Shown in pieces: positions 7,927-13,342 of a DNA stretch of 13,342 bases (its first letter is position 1; each line of letters opens with the position of its first letter). The notes beneath the pieces are model-generated. The model saw nothing but the letters and a program-made list of their open reading frames with translations. It was not told where the DNA came from and searched no databases. The stretch comes from an uncultured Chloroflexota bacterium (GTDB lineage Bacteria; Chloroflexota; Dehalococcoidia; SAR202; UBA11138), in assembly GCA_913046025.1 (NCBI GenBank), contig CAJWRP010000013.1, positions 1-13,342 on the forward strand, written 5' to 3'. A program made the position numbers and the translations under genes.

Positions 7927-8604
7927 TCAGTCAAACAGAATCTTCCCTAACTCCGCCAGGTTCATTGCCGTGGCATCTGGCTGCTCATCGTACGTCCGCG
8001 GCCTCTGGAGTCGGCCAACGCCTTGCAATATGCGCACGGTCTGCATTCCCAGCGCCTTGGCTGGTTTTATGTCGTTGTCGATGCGGTCGCCTATCATCAC
8101 CGCTTCTTCAGGCCGGCACCCGGCCTTACTCAATGCGACACGAAAGATCTCCGGGTCCGGCTTCGCTATGCCTAGCTCAGTGGATGAGATGCACACTGAA
8201 AAGAACGAAAGCAGTCCATAATCCTTCAGTCGTGCTTCGGTACCGTCTGGTTGGTTAGCGATTACACCTAACTGGTATTTGCCGGCTAGAGATACTAAAA
8301 GGGGCTCAGCATCCGGGTAGGGCTTCTCCAATTCCTTGGGATAGCGCCCTGACTTGCGTACGAAGTCCTGGTGCTTAGGATCGGGGATAAGCTGCTTCAG
8401 CACGCTGACGAAGGGACTAGGATCATAGTGTGCACTAGCCTCTTCCAGGCTCTTAACCAGTTTTGCAACTTCCGTATCCACGCCAAGTTCCCCCAGGGCA
8501 TCGCATACCTGCTGCAGGCGACCAAAGGCTGCGCCATCCTCGTTGATGAGTGTGTAACCCAGGTCGAAAAAGACCCACCGGATATTTTCTAGTATTAATG
8601 GCAT
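7927..8604 (-). CDS. HAD-superfamily hydrolase (subfamily IA-like)
   Basis: 225-residue haloacid-dehalogenase-fold protein. Motif I is FFDLGYTLI with nucleophile D14, but the second acid (D+2) is Gly16. Motif II reads GVIANQPD, with Ala116 where Ser/Thr is usual. Motif III is K148 in AKPDPEIF and motif IV is GDRIDNDI with D173 and D178. A helical cap lies at about residues 20-100. HADs without the D+2 acid are often dehalogenases, mutases or weak phosphatases, so a plain phosphatase call is unsafe. The ATG at 8604 has no clear SD site. It lies 53 nt after pyrE and 30 nt before the histidine phosphatase gene. Confidence 0.88.
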   Translation of the reverse strand: MPLILENIRWVFFDLGYTLINEDGAAFGRLQQVCDALGELGVDTEVAKLVKSLEEASAHYDPSPFVSVLKQLIPDPKHQDFVRKSGRYPKELEKPYPDAEPLLVSLAGKYQLGVIANQPDGTEARLKDYGLLSFFSVCISSTELGIAKPDPEIFRVALSKAGCRPEEAVMIGDRIDNDIKPAKALGMQTVRILQGVGRLQRPRTYDEQPDATAMNLAELGKILFD

Positions 8605-8657
8605 GGGGTTATCCCAATACCCACGGAGGGAACCAACACACTTGTCCCGCCCGCTTG

Positions 8658-9236
8658 CTAATCACTGTTCTTGGCTGGGGCGATATTCCCTTCGGCGTCG
8701 GCTTCCAAAATCGTGAAGAAGTCGTAGCCGCGACGCTTCAGCTCTTCGCTTCCGCCCTGATGTCTATCCAGTATAGATAGCACCTTGACTACTTTACATC
8801 CCGCTGCCTCAACCGCATCGATAGCGAGAAACAGGCTGGCCCCAGTACTGCATGTGTCATCGACTACCGCAATGTTGGAGCCCTTAACTAGTGGGCCTTC
8901 GATGCCCCTCTTCCCACCATGCGCTTTTGCCTCTTTGCGGACTATCAGGCCGGGTATAGGCTTGCCCTCTTTGAAACTCAAAGCGGCTACTGAGGATACG
9001 ATAGGGTCTGCGCCGAGCGTAGGGCCGGCAAGGGCCTGAGCGCCACACTGGTTAATCAGTGGAATGAACACCTGAGAAATGAGATTTGCTCCCTCAGGGT
9101 CGAGAGATATCATGCGCCCGTCGAAGTAGTATGAGCTGGTGCCGCCTGCGGAGAGCTTGAACTCCCCAAACATAAGCGCCCCCTTCTCTTTCGCCAGATC
9201 TAAAATCGCCTGTGCAGTGCCCTTGCTCAACTGCAT
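8658..9236 (-). CDS. pyrE: Orotate phosphoribosyltransferase
   Basis: Joins orotate and PRPP to give orotidine 5'-phosphate, step five of pyrimidine synthesis, in the cytoplasm. The protein is 192 residues. Motifs: FKLSAGGTSSYYFDGR at 26-41 (orotate side), LAGPTLGADPIV at 69-80, the catalytic-loop segment VRKEAKAHGG at 99-108 and the PRPP-binding loop VVDDTCSTGAS at 124-134. That loop reads DDTCSTG instead of the usual (V/E)DVxTTG, a mild variant. The start is ATG 9236 with a GAGGGGGG SD stretch directly upstream. It starts 45 nt after nadD. No other pyrimidine gene is in view. Confidence 0.94.
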   Translation of the reverse strand: MQLSKGTAQAILDLAKEKGALMFGEFKLSAGGTSSYYFDGRMISLDPEGANLISQVFIPLINQCGAQALAGPTLGADPIVSSVAALSFKEGKPIPGLIVRKEAKAHGGKRGIEGPLVKGSNIAVVDDTCSTGASLFLAIDAVEAAGCKVVKVLSILDRHQGGSEELKRRGYDFFTILEADAEGNIAPAKNSD

Positions 9237-9281
9237 TCCCCCCTCTACAGTGTCAGTTATCTGAGCCTACACTACCGGCAG

Positions 9282-9881
9282 TCAGCGGTACAGCATATGC
9301 TCCCGAATATAGGCGTCTACCGACCCTGGAACGAGATACCTAATGGACCGCCCCTCTTGAATACGGCGTCGGATCTCTATCCCGCTTATCCCAAACAGCG
9401 GGCCCTCCAGCAGCCTTAGCGTGCCCTCTTCACTATCAAGGTCAATGGCCATTTGCTGTAGATCGACTAATCCGTAACTAGGACGAGTCACTCCAACAAC
9501 GGTAGCCAGTTCCAATATGCGCTTAGGTCTGTGCCATCTCACTAGATCCGCCAGAGCATCGGCGCCTAGCACTACGAAGAGTTCAACAGACTCGCCAAGT
9601 TTCTCGTGAAGCAACTCCAAGGTATCAACAGTGTACGAGGGCCCAGACCTGACCATCTCAAGGTCAGACGTTAGAAACGCGGGGTTAGAGGCTACTGCCA
9701 GCTCAACCATGGCAAATCTATGGCTAGCGTCTGTAATCCGCACCTCGGCCTTGAACCAGGGTTCTCCTGCTGGAATGAATACCACTTCGTCTAGACAAAG
9801 CTGCTCGCGAGCAGCTTCAGCAACAACCAGGTGTCCCATGTGAATAGGATCGAAAGTGCCGCCAAATACCCCAAGCTTCAC
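9282..9881 (-). CDS. nadD: Nicotinate-nucleotide adenylyltransferase
   Basis: Transfers AMP from ATP to nicotinate mononucleotide, giving deamido-NAD in NAD synthesis. The 199-residue protein has the nucleotidyltransferase signature GGTFDPIHMGH at 7-17 and the second ATP-binding motif ISGIEIRRR at 165-173 (family IS-x-T-x-IR; Ile replaces Thr). SGPSYTVDTL at 79-88 and LGADAL at 105-110 are also typical. The start is GTG at 9881 with GAAGG about 5 nt upstream; an overlapping ATG in another frame (ATGGCGAAGG) gives only a six-codon ORF. The gap from obg is 77 nt. The usual downstream partner rsfS is absent here. Confidence 0.95.
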   Translation of the reverse strand: MKLGVFGGTFDPIHMGHLVVAEAAREQLCLDEVVFIPAGEPWFKAEVRITDASHRFAMVELAVASNPAFLTSDLEMVRSGPSYTVDTLELLHEKLGESVELFVVLGADALADLVRWHRPKRILELATVVGVTRPSYGLVDLQQMAIDLDSEEGTLRLLEGPLFGISGIEIRRRIQEGRSIRYLVPGSVDAYIREHMLYR

Positions 9882-9958
9882 GAGACCTTCGCCATGACCG
9901 ATCTGCCCACAAACGCCACTCTGGAAAAATTAAATTGCCCTCGCCAACTACCCAAAAA

Positions 9959-11236
9959 TCACTCCCACACCCATTCCATCTCACCGAACCGGACCGTGTC
10001 TCCAGGCATAAGCCCAGCCTCGTCAAGCGCCCTGATCACGCCGGTCCTTTGCAGATGACCCATGAACTGAATTCTTGCATTCCAGTCCTGCACATCCAGC
10101 ATGGCGGCTATCCGAGCAATGCGGGGCACCTCAACAATAAACACTCCCCCACTTTTGCTGATCTGGATTGGCTCTCGCCTGGGGCGTGGCCTTAAGACGG
10201 GAAGATCATCGATACTAATTTCGCTAGACTCGATCTCCTCCTCCTCCTTTTGCCTCGCCTCCTGATGGATCTCATATACCTTATTCAGCAGGTCTCCCAC
10301 GCCTTCGTGAGTAGCGGCCGATATGAAGAACAGGGGCTCTTCTCGGTCTTCAAAAAGCTGTTCAATTTCGGTACGGAGCTCATGCACTTCCGTAATGTCT
10401 AGTTTATTGATCGCAATTAGCTGGGGCTTGGTAGCCAAATCCCCATTAAATTGGGCCAACTCGTTATTGATCTTACGAAGATCATCAATGGGGTCAACAG
10501 CTGAGCCATCAACTACGTGAACAAGCACGCGGGTGCGCTCGATATGCCGAAGGAAATCGTGTCCCAACCCTATGCCATCTGAAGCGCCTTCGATAAGGCC
10601 TGGAATATCTACCATCACAAAGGTGTCGTGAAACCTCTCGACTACGCCAAGCACCGGCTCCAGTGTAGTGAACGGGTAGTTAGCAACCTTCGGCCGCGCC
10701 GCGCTAACAGATGCGAGAAGACTAGACTTCCCGGCATTGGGAAGCCCAATGATGCCAACGTCTGCCAGCAACTTAAGCTCCAAGCGTATATGAAGCTCTT
10801 CTCCGTGTTCGCCCTGTTCCGCCAACAGAGGATACTGGTTCGTTGAGGTAGCGAATTGGGCATTGCCGCGGCCACCACGACCCCCTTTTGCCAGCACAAT
10901 CCCCTGACCTGCCGTCGAAAGATCGGCATACATATTATTAGTATCTGCTTCCCAGATCTGAGTGCCTACGGGAACAGGTATTCTTATGTCCTCGCCGTTT
11001 TTGCCGTGCTTGTTACCTGCGGATCCATTATTCCCAGAGGATCCCTCGAATTTACGATGGTAGCGAAACTCTAAAAGAGTAGTGACATTGGGGTCAGCGA
11101 CAACTATGACGTCTCCCCCGCGACCTCCATCGCCCCCATCCGGCCCTCCTCGAGGCACGAACTTTTCATGGCGCCCACTAACTATACCGTTACCACCGTT
11201 GCCGGATAGAACGTGGATAAATAATTGATCAATCAT
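9959..11236 (-). CDS. obg: Obg/CgtA GTPase
   Basis: Essential GTPase that acts in late assembly of the 50S ribosomal subunit and links growth to the GTP/ppGpp state. Layout of the 425 residues: glycine-rich Obg fold at 1-158 (GGPDGGDGGRGG at 30-41), G domain from about 159 with G1 GLPNAGKS (164-171), G3 DIPG (210-213), G4 NKLD (277-280) and G5 SAA (306-308), an acidic linker QKEEEEIESSE at 329-339, and a C-terminal OCT domain from about 355. The start is ATG 11236 with no SD site (the upstream run is GTTAAAATAGAAA), so initiation may be leaderless or SD-independent. The first codons lie inside the AT-rich part of the proposed oriC and include a DnaA-box-like sequence. It heads the gene series that follows. 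Confidence 0.97.
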   Translation of the reverse strand: MIDQLFIHVLSGNGGNGIVSGRHEKFVPRGGPDGGDGGRGGDVIVVADPNVTTLLEFRYHRKFEGSSGNNGSAGNKHGKNGEDIRIPVPVGTQIWEADTNNMYADLSTAGQGIVLAKGGRGGRGNAQFATSTNQYPLLAEQGEHGEELHIRLELKLLADVGIIGLPNAGKSSLLASVSAARPKVANYPFTTLEPVLGVVERFHDTFVMVDIPGLIEGASDGIGLGHDFLRHIERTRVLVHVVDGSAVDPIDDLRKINNELAQFNGDLATKPQLIAINKLDITEVHELRTEIEQLFEDREEPLFFISAATHEGVGDLLNKVYEIHQEARQKEEEEIESSEISIDDLPVLRPRPRREPIQISKSGGVFIVEVPRIARIAAMLDVQDWNARIQFMGHLQRTGVIRALDEAGLMPGDTVRFGEMEWVWE

Positions 11237-11255
11237 TTTCTATTTTAACAATACA

Positions 11256-11276
11256 TAGTAATAATGGCGTGGATAT
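11256..11276 (-). promoter_or_regulatory. Possible basal unwinding motif: DnaA box plus DnaA-trio triplets
   Basis: Read on the minus strand: ATATCCACG (DnaA box, two mismatches), spacer CCA, then TTA-TTA-CTA in phase, then AT-rich DNA. This matches the order known from Bacillus subtilis and many other bacteria: box, short spacer, then repeated (C/T)T(A/G) triplets whose complement DnaA contacts as it opens the duplex. Only three triplets are clear, so chance is not excluded. Confidence 0.45.
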
Positions 11277-11405
11277 GGGGGACCGGGCATTGAGTGTTGC
11301 TCTTTGTAATGGAATCAACCGCATTGTTAAGCCGTTAATCTGTGTATTGAACTCAGGGTGACTTCGCATATTTAACGTAATTCTAACATGGACCTGATGT
11401 GGACG

Positions 11406-11425
11406 GACTAAGGATGACTAAGGAT
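11406..11425. repeat. Perfect 10-bp tandem direct repeat in oriC
   Basis: GACTAAGGAT occurs twice head to tail. On the minus strand each copy carries a degenerate DnaA box (ATCCTTA core), so the repeat places two weak boxes exactly one helical turn apart. Confidence 0.7.
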
Positions 11426-11544
11426 AACCCCAGCAGAAGGACCAGAGGGACTTTTGGTCAAGAGAGCGTGCAAAAAACTATCCACATTACCAGTTAGTTA
11501 TCCACATAAATCGACAAGTTATCCACATTGATTTCATTGGAGGT

Positions 11545-11930
11545 CTATTCTTTATTTAGTGAAAGTCTAGGAAAAGTGTTCTGAAATGTAACTGCATGCA
11601 AGGGGTAAGCCTGCAAATACCCTCGGATTGCATCACCAGCCTGTGTCGTTGAAAGGCTACCACCAATGTCGGGAGTGGTCTGCCCCTGACGGATCAGGTG
11701 GGAAACGGCTTCATCGATAGCTGTCGCTGTTTCACGGTGGCCAAGTGCTCGAGCGGCATCGTACTGGCCATGATCGCCGTAACTGGATTAGCAACACCTT
11801 TGCCCAGGAGATCGGGTCCTGTACCATGGAAGGTCTCGAACTTTTCGTTAACGACAGCCAAGACTTTTGCAGCTTCAGGGATGACTTCGTTAGCGATACC
11901 ATCGCCGGAGATGACTGCGACTTTGGCCAT
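11545..11930 (-). pseudogene. Relic of isocitrate/isopropylmalate dehydrogenase, middle deleted and frameshifted
   Basis: The first 34 codons from ATG 11930 are a good N-terminus of the NAD(P)-dependent beta-decarboxylating dehydrogenase family (AVISGDGIANEVIPEA). They run directly into the family's C-terminal motif HGTGPDLLGKGVANP, which normally lies more than 200 residues later, so the catalytic middle is gone. After LEHL the frame shifts by loss of one base near 11740. In the new frame the family C-terminus continues (GHRETATAIDEAV, then GGSLSTTQAGDAI) to about 11593, with a TAG at 11545-11547. Without the shift the first frame ends at a TGA at 11694-11696. A good SD site (AGAGGAG) precedes the ATG by 7 nt. 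It could have been icd, leuB or a homologue; the remaining part does not decide. Confidence 0.85.
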
Positions 11931-11940
11931 TGATGTAACT

Positions 11941-11995
11941 CCTCTAGAATCGGCGCGACGCAAAATACTTGGGCATCCAAGTAGCCTTCTAGAGG
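11941..11995 (-). promoter_or_regulatory. Nested stem-loop leader covering the SD site of the dehydrogenase relic
   Basis: Two arms, CCTCTAGAA (11995-11987, minus strand) and TTCTAGAGG (11949-11941), can pair over a 37-nt interior. Inside is a second hairpin, ACTTGG-ATGC-CCAAGT (11982-11967). The 3' outer arm contains the AGAGG of the SD site at 11944-11938. In RNA this could hide the ribosome site until something changes the fold. Each outer arm also contains TCTAGA, itself a palindrome. Confidence 0.45.
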
Positions 11996-12073
11996 GCCCC
12001 TATTTTATTGGCCGGATGTAGCGGTAAATTGCGATGACGGTTCGTGGTGAGCGAGACCGGCGGGACCCTTCTG

Positions 12074-13342
12074 TTAGTTAGCCAAAGACTCTCGGACTTT
12101 GAGAATGTCCAGGCGGAGTTTGTCGTCCACCTTCTGCTGGTTCTCAATTGTGCGGCAGCCATGCAGAACGGTCGAGTGATCCTTGCCACCAAGAAGTCGT
12201 CCAATAGCTGTGGTGCCCATGTTGGTCTCTTCTCGTAAAAGAAACATGGCGACTTGCCTGGCTCGGGCTGTCTTCCTGTCCCTCTTTCGACCCTTCAGGG
12301 TTGCCACGTCCATCTGGTAGTACTTCGAGACTCCATCAAGAACGGCGCCTTCTGATACCTGATGTGCCGTTTCCTGGTAACGAGTATCTGCAGCCACCTG
12401 CATAACAAGATCGGCATCAATCGCGCGGCGAGTAAGGTCGGCGTAGGCCACTAGCCGATTTAGGCTACCCTCTAGCTCACGAATGTTCTGGTGAACTCTG
12501 CTGCCCAGCATGTCCAGAACCGCAGAATCGATATTCAATCTCATGTGCTCGGCCTTAGCCCTCAGAATTGCCAGACGCGTCTCCAGGTCTGGCGACTGAA
12601 TATCTACAACAAGGCCTCCGGTTAGACGTGAACTAATACGCCCCTCTAAAGCCTTCAGTGAAGACACAGGCCGGTCGCTGGTGATGACGATCTGCCGGTT
12701 GCTCATATGCAGCGCGTTAAAGGTGTGAAAGAAACCTTCCTGAGTCTGTTCTTTCCCAATCAGGAATTGAATATCGTCCAGCAATAGCACGTCTGCGTTA
12801 CGATAACGCAGGCGGAAGCCCTCCGTCTTGCCCTCGCGGATGGCCTTGATGTAGTCGTTGGTGAACTCTTCCGTTGTGGCGTAGATAAGAGACAGGCCAT
12901 TTGAACGGACCCGTTCACCTATGGCGTGTAGCAGGTGAGTCTTCCCCAGCCCTACGTCAGAGTACATGACCAGTGGGTTATAGATGACCCCAGGATTATC
13001 GGCCACTGCTAGGGCGGCTGCGTGTGCCAGCTCGTTGGACTTACCAACGATAAAACTATCGAATGTATACTTAGGATTTAGCCGCGAAGAGGATTGTGCC
13101 ACCAGTGATGGACTGGGCACCGAAGCAGAGGGCATACCTGTCGAAGTATCTTCCGGCAATGTAGCGGTAGGGGCATCTTCCGCCACTTCATCCAAGAAAA
13201 CTTGGAAGCGGATGTCCGGCGTGCCTTTGGTGATACGTTCCACAGTCTGCGATATGAGCGAATACATTCGTTGCTCCAGCATTTCCGCAACGAATGCGTT
13301 GGGAGTGCCTACGACGAACTCCCCGTCCAGTTGTGCAATGCC
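12074..13342 (-). CDS. dnaA: Chromosomal replication initiator DnaA (5' end outside window)
   Basis: ATP-dependent initiator that binds oriC, opens the duplex and loads the helicase. 422 residues are visible; the frame is open to the right edge, so part of domain I is missing. Order of parts (residues counted from the edge): end of domain I to about 55; short linker; AAA+ domain III from about 88 with Walker A at 128-135, Walker B VLLLDD at 185-190 and sensor/arginine-finger region ITSDRP...EGRISSRL at 200-240; domain IV with the DNA-binding signature IGRLLGGKDHSTVLHGCRTI at 380-399. Walker A reads SDVGLGKT instead of the usual GGVGLGKT. It ends in TAA followed in frame by CAG; a second out-of-frame stop is nearby. 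The putative oriC lies about 550 bp downstream. Confidence 0.97.
   Translation of the reverse strand, partial: GIAQLDGEFVVGTPNAFVAEMLEQRMYSLISQTVERITKGTPDIRFQVFLDEVAEDAPTATLPEDTSTGMPSASVPSPSLVAQSSSRLNPKYTFDSFIVGKSNELAHAAALAVADNPGVIYNPLVMYSDVGLGKTHLLHAIGERVRSNGLSLIYATTEEFTNDYIKAIREGKTEGFRLRYRNADVLLLDDIQFLIGKEQTQEGFFHTFNALHMSNRQIVITSDRPVSSLKALEGRISSRLTGGLVVDIQSPDLETRLAILRAKAEHMRLNIDSAVLDMLGSRVHQNIRELEGSLNRLVAYADLTRRAIDADLVMQVAADTRYQETAHQVSEGAVLDGVSKYYQMDVATLKGRKRDRKTARARQVAMFLLREETNMGTTAIGRLLGGKDHSTVLHGCRTIENQQKVDDKLRLDILKVRESLAN

Larger units (their letters stand above)
11212..11544. other. Putative replication origin (oriC)
   Basis: The 308-bp gene-free gap between obg and the dehydrogenase relic, plus the first codons of obg. 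On the plus strand there are three DnaA boxes: CTATCCACA (11478-11486, one mismatch), TTATCCACA (11498-11506) and TTATCCACA (11519-11527), with starts 20 and 21 bp apart. On the minus strand are weaker boxes TTATCCTTA (11427-11419), TCATCCTTA (11417-11409) and CCGTCCACA (11406-11398). Near obg are ATATCCACG (11276-11268) and TTATCCACG (11220-11212), also minus. The sequence from 11264 to 11225 is AT-rich and could be the unwinding element. Position next to dnaA supports the call; GC-skew was not computed. Confidence 0.8.

Noticed and set aside
10642..10929. Second-frame ORF of 95 codons inside obg
   Set aside because: It is a shadow frame of an intact, strongly conserved GTPase.
11225..11250. 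TAAAAT as a leaderless promoter for obg
   Set aside because: No -35 element at a fitting distance, and the tract is better explained as AT-rich origin DNA. Transcript mapping would be needed to decide.
1..13342. CRISPR arrays, tRNA or rRNA genes, insertion sequences, defence or phage genes
   Set aside because: Scanned by eye on both strands. No repeat-spacer pattern, cloverleaf, transposase motif or attachment-site duplication was found.

Overview
The window is a bacterial chromosome segment spanning the replication-origin neighbourhood. Every gene I can support lies on the minus strand, so transcription runs from the right end to the left. Codon use, TGA used as a normal stop, and frequent Shine-Dalgarno (SD) sites fit genetic code 11. 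The mix of genes (dnaA, Obg GTPase, NadD, a eukaryote-like class I aldolase, MoaA/MoaC) and the feel of the protein sequences suggest a marine Chloroflexota lineage of the SAR202/Dehalococcoidia type. That placement is an impression, not a measurement.

Right end (11.2-13.3 kb): dnaA enters from beyond the right edge and stops at 12074. It is followed by a relic of an isocitrate/isopropylmalate dehydrogenase gene with its middle deleted and a frameshift. Next comes a gene-free stretch of about 308 bp that looks like oriC. It holds two perfect and one near-perfect DnaA boxes at 20-21 bp spacing, a second row of weak boxes on the other strand at 10-11 bp spacing, and a box followed by in-phase TTA-TTA-CTA triplets leading into AT-rich DNA at the obg start.

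Centre (4.7-11.2 kb): a close-packed housekeeping series of obg (ribosome/GTP), nadD (NAD synthesis), pyrE (pyrimidines), a HAD hydrolase, a histidine phosphatase, a class I fructose-1,6-bisphosphatase lacking its N-terminal helices, a class I fructose-bisphosphate aldolase, and rdgB (nucleotide-pool cleansing). Gaps are 10-80 bp or overlaps, as in an operon. Fructose-bisphosphatase and aldolase sit next to each other and together make a gluconeogenic pair.

Left part (1-4.7 kb): moaA with its own -10 box, then rnhA and moaC overlapping by 8 bp (molybdenum cofactor steps 1a/1b around RNase HI). Next is a broken gene of unknown function with at least three frame changes and one in-frame stop, and finally a metallo-beta-lactamase-fold hydrolase that runs off the left edge.

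Most of the window is ordinary core genome. The items worth a second look are the oriC architecture, the relic next to it, the truncated fructose-bisphosphatase, the multi-lesion pseudogene, and two leaders in which an inverted repeat covers the SD site. I saw no CRISPR array, transposon, tRNA, rRNA or clear defence or mobile system.
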